A program made the translations under genes and the position numbers. A DNA stretch of 64,000 bases. It comes from Mycobacterium seoulense (lineage in GTDB: Bacteria; Actinomycetota; Actinomycetes; Mycobacteriales; Mycobacteriaceae). Shown piece by piece: positions 8,169-17,517 of this stretch (position 1 is its first letter; the number at the start of each line of letters is the position of its first letter). The DNA is taken from NCBI RefSeq assembly GCF_010731595.1, contig NZ_AP022582.1, forward strand, positions 2,914,001-2,978,000, read 5' to 3'. The notes under the pieces were generated by a model. That model did no database searches. It saw only the letters and a program-made list of their open reading frames with translations, and was not told the DNA's origin.

Positions 8169-9410
8169 CTACAGCGCCGCGTCGAGCAACCGCAGGTAGG
8201 CATCGATGTCGGGAACGGCCGACTCCGCCGCGTGCACGCTGATCGCGATGGTGTCGCCGATGCCGTGCACACCGTGCGTCAGGCCCATCACCGGTGACAG
8301 TGCCGGGTAGCCGGCCGTCAGGGCCACCCGGGCGCCCCCGAACGTCAGGTCGGCCGGCCCGCGGTGAACGCTGGACACGACGGTGTTTCCGGACACCTGC
8401 ACGGGACGGACGTCGGTGTCGAATTGAGCCACGCCCCAACGCAATAGGGGGGCGGGCACCGCCGCGAAAGCGCGGTCGGCGTAGCGCGTCGCCGGATGCG
8501 CGAAGCGGCGCCGACCGTCGGCCAGCTCCGCCGCGATCCGCTCGGCGCGCGCCTCCCACCCCAGGTTCGGATACAGCCCCACCACGACGTTGCCGAAGTG
8601 GTTGTGAGCATGCGGCACACCGGGCTTGGCCATCGGGACCTCGGCGCCCAGCGTATCGGCGGCGCCGCCGAGCAGGTTGGACAGCGCGGTGGACACCGCG
8701 CTCAGCACGCCCACGGTCACCGTGGGACCACGCGCCTGGCTTCGGCGTCGCAGCAGCGTCCGCACCGAGCGGGCCGGTCCGGGACGCGCGTTCGTCGGCA
8801 GCAGGGGGCGGGGACCGGCGCTGGGCGCCAGCAACCCCGCGCCGATGTCGCGCTCCAGCCGGCGATGGGCGCGGACCGCCTGGGCCGCTCGCCACGGCAG
8901 CAAGCCCGTCCGCAGCCGCCGCACCGCGGGCACCGGATGGGACCGGCCGAACAGCCAGGCGGCCATCGCGGACGCCCGCGCCCCGTCGGCCAGTGCATGC
9001 GCGACCTGCATGACCGCCACACTCCCCGGTCCGGTGACGCCCGGGATGTCCAGCACCGGCGTGAAGACGTGCAGCCGCCAGGGCATGCGGCGAACGTCGA
9101 GCTGGTCATCGGCCAGCGCGACGACGGCCGCCAGGCAGCCCGCCCAGGTCTGCTCGTCGAGGTCGTGGCGGACCACCCGCTCCGGCGTGACGGTCGCCGG
9201 CACCCACTGCGGGTAGGTCAGCGGACTCCCGTCTCGCACCCGCGTCGTCAGCTCCGGGCAGGCGCGCGCCCGTCGGCAAACCTGGTCGACGGCGGCGGGG
9301 TAATCCGACGGTTCGCCGTCGAAGGCGTACAGCAGGAACTCGTCGTTGGGGATCTTGGCCGACATCCAATAGAACTGCGCATCGACGGCGGCCATCCGCT
9401 GCGCGGCCAT
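8169..9410 (-). CDS. Wax ester synthase/diacylglycerol acyltransferase-like protein
   Basis: 413 aa with a condensation/acyltransferase fold. The motif HHxxxDG is present as AHALADG (H138, D142, G143): the catalytic second histidine is kept and the first is alanine. The C-terminal half has the PNLGWEARAERIAAEL and TYADRAFAAVP segments common in mycobacterial WS/DGAT-like proteins. It matches the position and length of Rv1125. The ATG directly follows the ephC stop (TGAATG), so the two are co-translated. The substrate could be acyl-CoA plus an alcohol or glycerolipid; the altered motif makes activity uncertain. Confidence 0.75.
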   Translation of the reverse strand: MAAQRMAAVDAQFYWMSAKIPNDEFLLYAFDGEPSDYPAAVDQVCRRARACPELTTRVRDGSPLTYPQWVPATVTPERVVRHDLDEQTWAGCLAAVVALADDQLDVRRMPWRLHVFTPVLDIPGVTGPGSVAVMQVAHALADGARASAMAAWLFGRSHPVPAVRRLRTGLLPWRAAQAVRAHRRLERDIGAGLLAPSAGPRPLLPTNARPGPARSVRTLLRRRSQARGPTVTVGVLSAVSTALSNLLGGAADTLGAEVPMAKPGVPHAHNHFGNVVVGLYPNLGWEARAERIAAELADGRRRFAHPATRYADRAFAAVPAPLLRWGVAQFDTDVRPVQVSGNTVVSSVHRGPADLTFGGARVALTAGYPALSPVMGLTHGVHGIGDTIAISVHAAESAVPDIDAYLRLLDAAL

Positions 9411-10322
9411 TCAGCCGGGTGAGCCGATGAACCCGAGCACCAGGTCGGCGACCTTGTCGGGCTGTTCGAGCTGCAAGAAGTGTCCCGCGTGTTCGACGAT
9501 GGCCACCTCGCTGCCCGGCGGCAACACCTTCTCGGCCCAGCGGGCGAACGCCGCTGTCATGCAGCCGTCGTCGCGGCCATGCAGGTACAGGCACGGCCAC
9601 ACGGGTTCCTCGGTCCACAGCTTGTTCAATTCGGCGTACCGCGCCGGCGGCGGGGTGTTCCGGATGGTGGCGCGGTAGGGGCCCAGCGCCGCGCGCCAGC
9701 TTTCGGGCGTCCCGATCGCCGCGTCGACGTGGCGCAGGTCCTCGTCGGCGTGGTAGCCCGGCGACCACCGCCGCCACAGCAGCGGCAGCACCCAGGAGGC
9801 GGAACGCTCAGGCAGCCATGGCAATTGGAAGTACATGATGTACCAGCTGCGCACCAGCTGACGCGCCAGATGCGCGCCCAACCGCGCACGCTCGGCGGCG
9901 CCGGCCTTGCGACGGAAGGCCGCCGACGGGGGAACCGACATGATCACGGCCTTGGCGAAGGGGCTGTCGGGCATGGCGGCCAGACCGGTGGTGGCGATCG
10001 CACCCCAGTCGTGGCCGATCACCACGTCGTGGGGGGTTCCGCCCGCTGCCGCGCGCGCCCGCAGGGCGTCGTCCATCAGCGCGCCGACGTGATAGCTGCC
10101 GTCGGCGGGAATCGACGACGGCGCGTATCCGCGCATGAACGGCGCCACCACCCGCCAGCCCGCCTCGACGAGCCGGGGAGCGATCTTGCGAAATCCGTAG
10201 GGGGTGTCGGGGAATCCGTGCAGGCACAGCGCGACGGGGGCGTCGTGCGGCCCCCAAGTGAGCGCCTTGAGGTCCCCAGCGGGGCTGGGCACGTCGATCC
10301 AGCCTGGTCCACCCATGTTCAC
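9411..10322 (-). CDS. ephC: Epoxide hydrolase, alpha/beta fold
   Basis: 303 aa. HGFPD (35-39) forms the oxyanion region, GHDWG holds the nucleophile D105, and HAGHF near the end supplies H281; D251/D252 in LHGRDDG is the likely acid. This is the set expected of soluble alpha/beta-hydrolase epoxide hydrolases, which open epoxides to diols. Position and length fit M. tuberculosis EphC (Rv1124). It is first in a two-gene unit with the acyltransferase. ATG 10322 and ATG 10316 are both possible starts. Confidence 0.85.
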   Translation of the reverse strand: MNMGGPGWIDVPSPAGDLKALTWGPHDAPVALCLHGFPDTPYGFRKIAPRLVEAGWRVVAPFMRGYAPSSIPADGSYHVGALMDDALRARAAAGGTPHDVVIGHDWGAIATTGLAAMPDSPFAKAVIMSVPPSAAFRRKAGAAERARLGAHLARQLVRSWYIMYFQLPWLPERSASWVLPLLWRRWSPGYHADEDLRHVDAAIGTPESWRAALGPYRATIRNTPPPARYAELNKLWTEEPVWPCLYLHGRDDGCMTAAFARWAEKVLPPGSEVAIVEHAGHFLQLEQPDKVADLVLGFIGSPG

Positions 10323-10427
10323 TCCCTGCTCGGCGCGTCCGCAGGGACCAACCTAACGCGTGCGGCCCGAAGACGCACCGACCGCATACCGCGAGCGGTT
10401 AAATTGCCGCTGCGACAGGGAGTTTCG

Positions 10428-10901
10428 CTATACCTGCGCGGCGGCCCTGTCCAGCTCGGCGATGACGATCTTGCGCATGCCATACATCGCTTGGGTGGCC
10501 GCCGCGGCGCGGGCCCGATCGGGATCGCCGATCAACTCGTAGAGCCGGTCCGGGACGATCTGCCAGCTCAGGCCGAAGCGGTCCTTGCACCAGCCGCATT
10601 GCGACTCCTCGCCGCCGTCGGTCAGCCGCTCCCAGTAGTAGTCGACCTCGTCCTGGTCCTTGCAGTGGACGGTGAAGGACACCGCTTCGTCGAACTGGAA
10701 GTGCGGGCCGCCGTTGATGCCGATGAACCGGGTGCCGTCCAGCACGAAGCTGCCGGACAGGACCGAGCCGGGCTCGCCGGGCCCGGCCTCGGTGGTTCGG
10801 TTGAAGCCCTCGATGTGCGAGTTGGGGAATACCGAGGTGTAAAACCTCGCGGCCTCCTCCAGATCGTGGTCGAACCATAACGACGGGGTGATCGATGGCA
10901 T
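10428..10901 (-). CDS. VOC/PhnB-like protein (3-dmu-9_3-mt type)
   Basis: 157 aa starting MPSITPSLWFDHDLEEAARFY at ATG 10901, which follows a strong AAGGAGG. The pattern LWFDHDLEEAARFY, then SFVLDGTRFIGINGGPHFQF, CGWCKDRFGLSWQIVP and MYGMRKIVIAELDRA at the end is typical of the PhnB-like branch of the vicinal-oxygen-chelate superfamily. These proteins are often misnamed demethylubiquinone methyltransferases; the real reaction is unknown. Stand-alone gene, divergent from bpoB. Confidence 0.85.
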   Translation of the reverse strand: MPSITPSLWFDHDLEEAARFYTSVFPNSHIEGFNRTTEAGPGEPGSVLSGSFVLDGTRFIGINGGPHFQFDEAVSFTVHCKDQDEVDYYWERLTDGGEESQCGWCKDRFGLSWQIVPDRLYELIGDPDRARAAAATQAMYGMRKIVIAELDRAAAQV

Positions 10902-11024
10902 GGGCCGCGGCCTCCTTATCGGCTCGGTGGTGCTGTCTCCAGATAGACCGCCGCGACCGCGGAAATTCATCGCGTCATCGACCCGCGCAACGGTGCTTAA
11001 GCCCCCTATGTAACGTCAGGTCGC

Positions 11025-11888
11025 ATGAGCGCGGTCAGCAGCGTCCCCCAGACGGTCGAATTTTCCGGCGTCGGCGGGATCACCCTGGTCGCCGACGAGT
11101 GGAATCACGGGACCGACGGGGCGGGCCGGCCGAGTGTCCTGATGCTGCACGGTGGCGGCCAGAACCGGCATTCCTGGAAAAGCACCGGTCAAATCCTCGC
11201 CGACGAGGGTCTGCACGTCGTGGCGCTCGACAGCCGCGGGCACGGGGACAGCGATCGCGCACCCAACGCCGACTACGACGTGGAGACTTTGACGGCCGAC
11301 GTCCTGCAGGTGATCGAGGCGATGGGCCGGCCGGTGATGATCATCGGGGCGAGCATGGGCGGACTCACCGGCATCCTCGCCGCGCACCGGGCGGGGCCGG
11401 CGAAGGTGACCCGATTGGTCCTCGTCGATGTGGTGCCCCGATTCGAGAAGGGCGGCAGCGCCCGCATCCGCGATTTCATGATCAGCGGCCTCGACGGTTT
11501 CGACTCGCTGGAGCAGGCCGCCGACGCCGTGGCGGCCTATCTGCCGTACCGAGACAAGCCGCGCAGCCCCGAGGGGCTCAAGAAGAACCTGCGCCTGCGG
11601 GACGGCCGGTGGTACTGGCACTGGGACCCGGCGTTCATGACCAAGCCCGGCGACGACCCGGAGCTGCGCACGGAGAACTTCGAGCAGGCCGCCAAGAGCC
11701 TGTCGATCCCCGTCCTGCTGATCCGTGGGAAGCTGTCCGACGTCGTCAGCCCCGAAGGCGTTCGGCATTTCCTGGCCACCGTCCCCCGCGCGGAGTTCGT
11801 CGAGCTGTCCAACGCCGGGCATACCGCGGCCGGCGACGACAACGACGCGTTCAGCGACGCCGTGGTGAAGTTCGTCAAGCGCCACTGA
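11025..11888 (+). CDS. bpoB: Alpha/beta hydrolase, BpoB-like (annotated peroxidase)
   Basis: 287 aa. HGGGQNRHSW forms the oxyanion loop, GASMGG carries the nucleophile S110, and the C-terminal NAGHTAAG supplies the histidine. It corresponds to Rv1123c (BpoB), called a non-haem bromoperoxidase, although this family acts mainly as esterases and lipases. ATG 11025 gives MSAVSSVPQTVEFSG. The gene stands alone and is convergent with gnd2 across a tandem repeat. Confidence 0.85.
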   Translation: MSAVSSVPQTVEFSGVGGITLVADEWNHGTDGAGRPSVLMLHGGGQNRHSWKSTGQILADEGLHVVALDSRGHGDSDRAPNADYDVETLTADVLQVIEAMGRPVMIIGASMGGLTGILAAHRAGPAKVTRLVLVDVVPRFEKGGSARIRDFMISGLDGFDSLEQAADAVAAYLPYRDKPRSPEGLKKNLRLRDGRWYWHWDPAFMTKPGDDPELRTENFEQAAKSLSIPVLLIRGKLSDVVSPEGVRHFLATVPRAEFVELSNAGHTAAGDDNDAFSDAVVKFVKRH

Positions 11889-11900
11889 GCCCGCTTCGCC

Positions 11901-12012
11901 GCTAGTCCTGATGGCGGCGACCCGCTTCGCCCCGCTACGCGGCGCTCGCGATCCCCGCTGGTCCCGATGGCGGCGACCCGCTTCGCCCCGCTACGCGGCG
12001 CTCGCGATCCCC
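11901..12012. repeat. Two tandem copies of a 56-bp GC-rich unit
   Basis: Copies lie at 11901-11956 and 11957-12012 and differ at only two or three positions near their starts (gctagtcctg versus gctggtcccg). The unit starts with GCTAG/GCTGG; a third partial start, gctag at 12013, contains the gnd2 stop codon (reverse complement of cta, 12014-12016). The element fills the gap between the convergent bpoB and gnd2. It may be a variable-number locus among strains. Confidence 0.85.
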
Positions 12013-12013
12013 G

Positions 12014-13036
12014 CTAGTTGGCCGGCTTCTCGGCGTGCCCACCGAACTGCTTGCGCATGGCCGACAGCGCCTTATTGGCGAAGTCATCGAGTGACCGCGA
12101 GGCGAAGCGGGACTGCAGCGCGGTCGTCAGCACCGGCGACGGCACCCCCTCGTCGATCGCCGCAATGGCCGTCCAGCGGCCCTCCCCGGAGTCCGAGACT
12201 CGGCCGGAGAATTCCTTGAGGTCCGGCGAGTCGTGCAGCGCGATGGCGGTCAGGTCGAGCAGCCACGAGCCGATGACGCTGCCGCGCCGCCACACCTCGG
12301 CGACGTCGGGGATGTCGAAGTCGTATTGGTAGAACTCCGGGTTCGACAGCGGCGCGGTTTCGGCGTCACCCTCTTGCACCTGCTTGCCGATGTCGGCCCC
12401 GCGCAAGATGTTGAGTCCCTCGGCGAGCGAGGCCATCATCCCGTACTCGATGCCGTTGTGCACCATCTTGACGAAGTGCCCGGCGCCGGACGGCCCGCAG
12501 TGCAGGTAACCCTTTTCCGCTTGGCCGACCTCGCCGTCGCGACCGGGCGTGCGCGGCGCCGCGTCCACCCCGGGCGCGACGGTGGCGAAGATCGGCTCGG
12601 CCTGGGCGAACGCCTCCTCGTGGCCACCGATCATCAGGCAGTAGCCGCGCTCCCGGCCCCACACACCGCCGCTGGTGCCGCAGTCGAGCAGGTGAATTCC
12701 CTTGTCGGACAGAGTCTTCGCATGCTTGATGTCGTCGCGGTAGTACGAGTTGCCGCCGTCGATGACGATGTCGCCGGGCTCCAGCGTCTGGGCCAGCTCC
12801 TCGATGACCCCCGTCGTGATGGTCCCGGCCGGCACCATCACCCAGACGACCCGCGGAGCGGTCAGCTTCTCGGCGAGCTCCTTCAGGGACGACACCCCGG
12901 TAGTCCTGTCGTCCCCCGCCATCGCCTTGACCGCGTCGGGGTTGTGGTCGTAGACCACGCATTCGTGTCCGTCCTTGACGACGCGGCGGACGATGTTCGC
13001 GCCCATCCGGCCGAGGCCGATCATGCCGAGCTGCAT
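12014..13036 (-). CDS. gnd2: 6-phosphogluconate dehydrogenase, decarboxylating (short form)
   Basis: 340 aa from ATG 13036 (MQLGMIGLGRMGANIVRR). It has the Rossmann motif GLGRMGAN, the substrate-binding GGNSYYRDD region and the DCGTSGGVWG loop of the short, bacterial-type enzyme. It oxidises 6-phosphogluconate to ribulose-5-phosphate and CO2 with NAD(P) reduction. It starts 14 nt after the zwf1 stop, so the two consecutive oxidative pentose phosphate steps form an operon, as in M. tuberculosis Rv1121-Rv1122. A longer in-frame start exists but would run back into zwf1. Confidence 0.93.
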   Translation of the reverse strand: MQLGMIGLGRMGANIVRRVVKDGHECVVYDHNPDAVKAMAGDDRTTGVSSLKELAEKLTAPRVVWVMVPAGTITTGVIEELAQTLEPGDIVIDGGNSYYRDDIKHAKTLSDKGIHLLDCGTSGGVWGRERGYCLMIGGHEEAFAQAEPIFATVAPGVDAAPRTPGRDGEVGQAEKGYLHCGPSGAGHFVKMVHNGIEYGMMASLAEGLNILRGADIGKQVQEGDAETAPLSNPEFYQYDFDIPDVAEVWRRGSVIGSWLLDLTAIALHDSPDLKEFSGRVSDSGEGRWTAIAAIDEGVPSPVLTTALQSRFASRSLDDFANKALSAMRKQFGGHAEKPAN

Positions 13037-13050
13037 CTCTTTCCGTCTCC

Positions 13051-14496
13051 TTACTGTGACGACGTGTTCTTGGGCAGCCACGGCTCTTGCCAGCTGCGAT
13101 GACCATGCAGCAGCGACTGCGCGGCGTCGGGGCCCCACGAGCCCCGGTCGTAGTGATGGATCCGGCTCGGCTTGTCCAGCACGGGCTGCACGATCCGCCA
13201 CGTCTCCTCGATGGCGTCCTCCCGGGCGAAGAGCTGGCGGTCCCCGGTGAGCGCGGCGTACAGGAGGCGTTCATAGGGCCGCACCGCTTCCCCGAGGTCC
13301 TCGGCGAACGACGAGTCGAGGTGGACGTCGTGCCATCCGTCGCCGACTTGGGCGGACAACTGCAGCCGCATCCCCGGATCGGGATCGATGCGCAGCACGA
13401 TCTGGTTGGGCTCGGGCGGCCGGCGGTTCGGCAGAAACGAGAATCCCGGCACGTGGTGGAGGAACATCCGCACCTCGGTGACCTTCTCCGGCAGCGCCTT
13501 TCCGGCGCGCACGAAAATCGGCACCCCGGCCCAGCGCCAGTTGTCGATCTCGGTCCGCAGCGCGATGTAGGTCTCGGTTTGCGAATCCTCCGCGACCCCG
13601 TCGACGTCGGTGTAGCCGCGATACTGGCCGCGCACGCACCGCTCGGGATCCAGCGCCGGCATAGCCCGGAACACCTCGGCCTTCTTGTCGTTCAGGTCGT
13701 CGGCGCTGGGACCGACCGGCGGCTCCATCGCGACCAGCGCGAGCACCTGCAGCAGATGGTTTTGCACGACGTCGCGCAGCGTGCCCACCGCGTCGTAGAA
13801 CTTGCCGCGGTCCTCGATGCCGAAATCCTCGGCCATCGTGATGTGGATTTCGGAGATGCTGTCGCGATCCCACAACTTGGCCAGGGCGTTGTTCGCGAAG
13901 CGCAGGTACTGCAGTTCCTCGACGGGCTGCTTGCCCAGGAAGTGGTCCACGCGCAGGATCTGATCCTCGTCGAGCACCGCGCGCAGCCGGGCGTTCAGGT
14001 CGCGCGCCGAGGCCAGGTCGTGGCCGAACGGCTTTTCCACCGCGACGCGCGCGCGCTCGAGCAGGTCGGCCTTGGCGAGGTTTTCGACGATCGGCGCGAA
14101 CAGGGACGGCGGCATTTCCAGGTAGTACAGCGGCCGGCAGTCCGCGCCGATCTCCTTGGCGAGCCGGCCGTACAGCTGTTCGTCGGTGACGTCGCCGTGC
14201 AGATAGGACAGCCGGCGCGCGAGCCGGTCGAACACCGCGTCGTCGAACTTCTCACCGGACGCCTTGATCGCCTCGCGAGCCCGCTCGACCAGCTTCTCGA
14301 GCGGCATGTCGTCACTGGCCACGCCCACGATCGGGATGTCGAGCAACTTGCGAGCCTCGAGGCGGTACAAAGCGCGGTAGGTCATCTTTCGCGCCAGATC
14401 GCCGGTGATGCCGAAGATCACCAGCTTGTTCGAAGAGTTATCACCGCCGTCAGCCAAGCCCGCACCTCCGAAAGTCGTCGGCTCTTCCAGACTCAC
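13051..14496 (-). CDS. zwf1: Glucose-6-phosphate 1-dehydrogenase
   Basis: 481 aa. The nucleotide-binding segment is [10 protein letters not shown] and the active-site signature is [40 protein letters not shown] is also diagnostic. It converts glucose-6-phosphate to 6-phosphogluconolactone with NADP or F420-independent NAD use. ATG 14496 gives [18 protein letters not shown], slightly longer than the 466 aa I recall for Zwf1, so an internal start is possible. First gene of the zwf1-gnd2 unit, divergent from the cyclase gene. Confidence 0.94.
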   Translation of the reverse strand: MSLEEPTTFGGAGLADGGDNSSNKLVIFGITGDLARKMTYRALYRLEARKLLDIPIVGVASDDMPLEKLVERAREAIKASGEKFDDAVFDRLARRLSYLHGDVTDEQLYGRLAKEIGADCRPLYYLEMPPSLFAPIVENLAKADLLERARVAVEKPFGHDLASARDLNARLRAVLDEDQILRVDHFLGKQPVEELQYLRFANNALAKLWDRDSISEIHITMAEDFGIEDRGKFYDAVGTLRDVVQNHLLQVLALVAMEPPVGPSADDLNDKKAEVFRAMPALDPERCVRGQYRGYTDVDGVAEDSQTETYIALRTEIDNWRWAGVPIFVRAGKALPEKVTEVRMFLHHVPGFSFLPNRRPPEPNQIVLRIDPDPGMRLQLSAQVGDGWHDVHLDSSFAEDLGEAVRPYERLLYAALTGDRQLFAREDAIEETWRIVQPVLDKPSRIHHYDRGSWGPDAAQSLLHGHRSWQEPWLPKNTSSQ

Positions 14497-14580
14497 TACC
14501 CGCGGCGGTCCGACCTAACACTAGACACCGCACACAGGCCCGACAACCGCAAGCCGTCGCGCCCTTGGCAGGATGCTTGC

Positions 14581-15405
14581 GTGGGTGATGCGCTGCATAT
14601 CACGGTCTACGTCCTGGCCGGCGTCGCCGCGATCGAGGCCGTCGCGCTCGGCGTGCTCTCGTGGTTGCTGGTGCGCAGTCGCCGGGAGATCGAGGAATTG
14701 CGGCACCGGACCGACACCCGCGGCTGGCTGCTGTCGGGTGGGCGCGAGGCCCTCAAGACCGTGTGGAACACCGCCAACGTAGTCCGCAGAGAAGGCTTCG
14801 GCGCGGCCGTACGTAGTTCTATCGAGGATCTCGCCGACTGGGCGGAGGTGGAACGGCCCGACCTGGCCAGGGTCACCCCCGACGGCCGGGTAGTCATCCT
14901 GTTCTCCGACATCGAGGAGTCCACCGCGCTGAACGAGCGCATCGGGGATCGCGCCTGGGTCAAGCTGATTGGTGCACACGACAAGCTGGTGTCCGACCTG
15001 GTACAGCGGCGGTCCGGTCACGTGGTGAAGAGCCAGGGCGACGGCTTCATGATCGCCTTCTCGCGCGCCGACCAGGCGGTGCGGTGCGGGATCGACCTGC
15101 AGCGTGCGTTGCGCAAGGACGCGAAACGCAAGCGGCACGAGGAGATTCGCGTGCGGATCGGCATCCACATGGGCCGGTCGGTACGCCGCGGCGATGATCT
15201 GTTCGGCCGCAACGTCGCGATGGCGGCGCGGGTGGCGGCCCAGGCCGCCGGCGGCGAGATCTTGGTGAGTCAACCTGTGCGGGATGCCCTTTCCGGCTGC
15301 GACGACATCCGCTTCGACAATGGCCGCGAGGTCGAACTGAAAGGCTTCTCGGGGACCTATTCGTTGTTCGCCGTGGAGGCCCCCGCCGATCCCGACCTGG
15401 ACTGA
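14581..15405 (+). CDS. Membrane-anchored class III adenylate cyclase (Rv1120c/Ma1120 type, intact)
   Basis: 274 aa from GTG 14581. One transmembrane helix (about residues 8-31) is followed by a linker and one cyclase domain. Metal ligands D110 (ILFSDIEES) and D154 ([11 protein letters not shown]), base-contacting K150, and the N211...R217 transition-state pair ([10 protein letters not shown]) are all present, so it should homodimerise to make cAMP. It looks like the orthologue of M. avium Ma1120, whose M. tuberculosis counterpart Rv1120c is a pseudogene. Its last 49 nt overlap a convergent small gene. Confidence 0.9.
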   Translation: MGDALHITVYVLAGVAAIEAVALGVLSWLLVRSRREIEELRHRTDTRGWLLSGGREALKTVWNTANVVRREGFGAAVRSSIEDLADWAEVERPDLARVTPDGRVVILFSDIEESTALNERIGDRAWVKLIGAHDKLVSDLVQRRSGHVVKSQGDGFMIAFSRADQAVRCGIDLQRALRKDAKRKRHEEIRVRIGIHMGRSVRRGDDLFGRNVAMAARVAAQAAGGEILVSQPVRDALSGCDDIRFDNGREVELKGFSGTYSLFAVEAPADPDLD

Positions 15406-15566
15406 AAGCCCTCCCCGTCGTACTCCGCCAGCCGTTGGTGCAGGCGCGACCGGACCTCGTCCGCCGTGTAGGCGCGTCGCTTGCGTTGATCGCGAGCCAC
15501 CAGCGCGCCCCCGGCGACGACGCCGGCGACGCCGGCCAGCCCAACCCACTTCCACACTCTGCGCAT
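15357..15566 (-). CDS. Small single-pass membrane protein, 69 aa
   Basis: ATG 15566 gives [20 protein letters not shown], a membrane helix near residues 7-27, then a basic stretch ([26 protein letters not shown]) that could be amphipathic. A GTG at 15572 would add two residues. The 3' end overlaps the convergent adenylate cyclase by 49 nt. No function is known to me; the hydrophobic-then-basic layout is common in actinobacterial inner-membrane proteins. Confidence 0.65.
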   Translation of the reverse strand: MRRVWKWVGLAGVAGVVAGGALVARDQRKRRAYTADEVRSRLHQRLAEYDGEGFQSRSGSAGASTANNE

Positions 15567-15643
15567 GGACACAGCGTATTCGCGCTGTGATTAACTTGTG
15601 TGCTCTTGCAACAGGTGAAACTGGCTCAAACAGGCGCGGACGC

Positions 15644-16444
15644 ATGGAGACTCTTCACGACAAGGTCGCCGTCATCACTGGGGCGGCCAGCGGCATCGGC
15701 CGCGCGATCGCGTGCGCCCTCACCGACCGCGGCACGCACATCGTCGCCGTCGACGTCGACGACGATGGTGTGCGCGCCCTGACCGACGAGCTGAGTAACC
15801 GAGGCGGCGCCGCGTTGCCGCAGCACGCCGACGTCTCGAAATCGGGCGCCTTCGAAGGGATTCGCGACGCGGCCCTGCAGCGATTCGGCCACATCGACAT
15901 CGTCGTCAACAACGTCGGCGTCCTGACGAACGGCCTGCCCGAAGACATTCCGGTGAGCGAGTGGCAACGCATCCTCGACACCAACCTCATGTCGGTGGTG
16001 CGCAGCAACGCGGCCTTTTTACCGCTGCTGCTCGGCCAGGGCAGCGGGCACCTGGTCAACACCGCCTCCTTCGCCGGGCTATTCAGCTACTCCTACGACC
16101 GGCTGCCGTACGCGGCGACCAAGGCCGCCATCGTGCAGATCAGCGAGGGTCTCGCAATCTATCTGCGCCCCAAGAACATCGGTGTCACGCTCCTGTGCCC
16201 GGGACCGGTGTTGACAAACATCGCCGCCGCCGTGCCGAGATTCGGTGGCGGGACACCGCTGCGCATCCCCGGCGAGCAGTTCGAGTTGCTCGACCCCGCG
16301 GCCGTCGGCGAGTTGGTCGCCGACGCGATCCTGCGCAACCGGTTCTTCTTGCCCACCCATCCGCATGTCGTCGACGAGCTGCGCCGTCGCGTCCAAGACT
16401 GGGACGCCTACATCGACTACCAGATCTCCCGCGAACCCGAATGA
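15644..16444 (+). CDS. Short-chain dehydrogenase/reductase
   Basis: 266 aa from ATG 15644. Classical SDR features: TGAASGIG (12-19) for NAD(P), NNVG (89-92), and the catalytic S142, Y156 and K160 (PYAATK). D37 at the end of the second beta strand (VAVDVDD) suggests NAD(H) preference. Substrate unknown. It starts a tight three-gene run with a carboxymuconolactone-decarboxylase-like protein (13-nt gap) and a papain-like protein. A 19-residue upstream extension to 15587 is open but lacks SDR similarity. Confidence 0.88.
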   Translation: METLHDKVAVITGAASGIGRAIACALTDRGTHIVAVDVDDDGVRALTDELSNRGGAALPQHADVSKSGAFEGIRDAALQRFGHIDIVVNNVGVLTNGLPEDIPVSEWQRILDTNLMSVVRSNAAFLPLLLGQGSGHLVNTASFAGLFSYSYDRLPYAATKAAIVQISEGLAIYLRPKNIGVTLLCPGPVLTNIAAAVPRFGGGTPLRIPGEQFELLDPAAVGELVADAILRNRFFLPTHPHVVDELRRRVQDWDAYIDYQISREPE

Positions 16445-16456
16445 AAGGCAACCCGA

Positions 16457-16828
16457 ATGGCTGACCCTCGCACCGAAGGCCTGGACGTGCTCAAGGAGAT
16501 GCTGCCCGGCCTGATCCCGGACGACGCCACCACGATGCGTGACGGCGGCATCGCCGACGAACTCGGCGACTTGGGTCTCGTGCACGTGTTCGGCGCCCTG
16601 TGGAACCGGCCCGGGCTGGATCGGCGCTCGCGCAGCCTGGTGACGCTCGGCGCGCTCATCGCCCTGCGGGCCACCGGCGAGTTGAAGTCTCACTTCCCCA
16701 TCGCGCTGCGCAACGGGCTGAGCATCGAGGAGATCGAAGAGGTGATCTACCACATGACGGCCTACGCCGGCTATCCCGCCGCCGTCAACGCGCGCAACGT
16801 CGCGCGAGAAGTGCTTGCCGGCTCATGA
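16457..16828 (+). CDS. Carboxymuconolactone decarboxylase family protein
   Basis: 123 aa with the helical CMD core (RSRSLVTLGALIALRATGELKSH, EEIEEVIYHMTAYAGYPAAVNA). It lacks the CxxC pair of AhpD-type members, so peroxidase activity is unlikely; gamma-carboxymuconolactone decarboxylases have the same layout. It follows the SDR by 12 nt and overlaps the next gene by 4 nt (ATGA), so all three are one transcription unit. Reaction unknown. Confidence 0.85.
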   Translation: MADPRTEGLDVLKEMLPGLIPDDATTMRDGGIADELGDLGLVHVFGALWNRPGLDRRSRSLVTLGALIALRATGELKSHFPIALRNGLSIEEIEEVIYHMTAYAGYPAAVNARNVAREVLAGS

Positions 16829-17517
16829 TGCTGACCCTCGATCAGGCGCTGAACGAGACGCGCACCGGCGATCTCTGGCTGTTTCGCGGACGCTCGCGGC
16901 CCGACCGCGCGATTCAGGCGTTGACCAACGCGCCGGTGAATCACGTCGGCATGACGGTGGCCATCGACGACCTGCCGCCGCTGATCTGGCACGCCGAGTT
17001 GGGCGACAAGCTCGTCGACATGTGGACCGGCACCAACCACCGGGGGGTGCAACTCAACGATCTGCACCAGGCGGTCCTGCAGTGGACGCAGCGGTATCAG
17101 CAGCGGTGCTGGCTGCGCCAGCTGACGCCCAACCCCACCCGCGAACAGGAGAACAAACTGCTGCGGGTGATCGCGCGGATGGACGGCACCGCGTTTCCCA
17201 CCACCGCACGGCTGACCGGTCGCTGGTTCCGCGGCCGGCTTCCGACCATCAACGACTGGGTACGGGGAATCCCGGTGGTGGACAGCAAGGTTCGCGAGCA
17301 AACCCGGCGCCGACGAGAAGAACGCCGAATGAGCCTTTCCACGGCGTATTGCGCGGAGACCGTGGCGATCACCTATGAGGAAATGGGATTGCTCAACACG
17401 GACAAGGACGCGAACTGGTTCGACCCGGGCAAATTTTGGAGCGGTGACACGCTCCCCCTGGCGCCGGGCTACCAACTGGGCAGCGAAATCACCGTGACGG
17501 TAGGCGAAGTCGGCTAG
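16825..17517 (+). CDS. Permuted papain-like (YiiX/NlpC-P60-type) protein
   Basis: 230 aa. The pattern GDLWLFRGRSRPDRAIQ, then NHVGMTV (H40) and much later STAYCAETVAITYEEMG (C176) is the circularly permuted papain arrangement, with the histidine before the cysteine, seen in YiiX/YaeF-like amidases. These cleave amide or thioester bonds in lipids or peptidoglycan; the target here is unknown. No signal peptide is seen. The ATG overlaps the CMD stop, and the last 4 nt overlap a monooxygenase remnant on the other strand. Confidence 0.6.
   Translation: MMLTLDQALNETRTGDLWLFRGRSRPDRAIQALTNAPVNHVGMTVAIDDLPPLIWHAELGDKLVDMWTGTNHRGVQLNDLHQAVLQWTQRYQQRCWLRQLTPNPTREQENKLLRVIARMDGTAFPTTARLTGRWFRGRLPTINDWVRGIPVVDSKVREQTRRRREERRMSLSTAYCAETVAITYEEMGLLNTDKDANWFDPGKFWSGDTLPLAPGYQLGSEITVTVGEVG

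Noticed and set aside
13087..15405. 772-codon plus-strand frame covering zwf1 and the cyclase
   Set aside because: Only the part from 14581 is a real gene (adenylate cyclase); the rest is antisense to zwf1 and lacks protein features.
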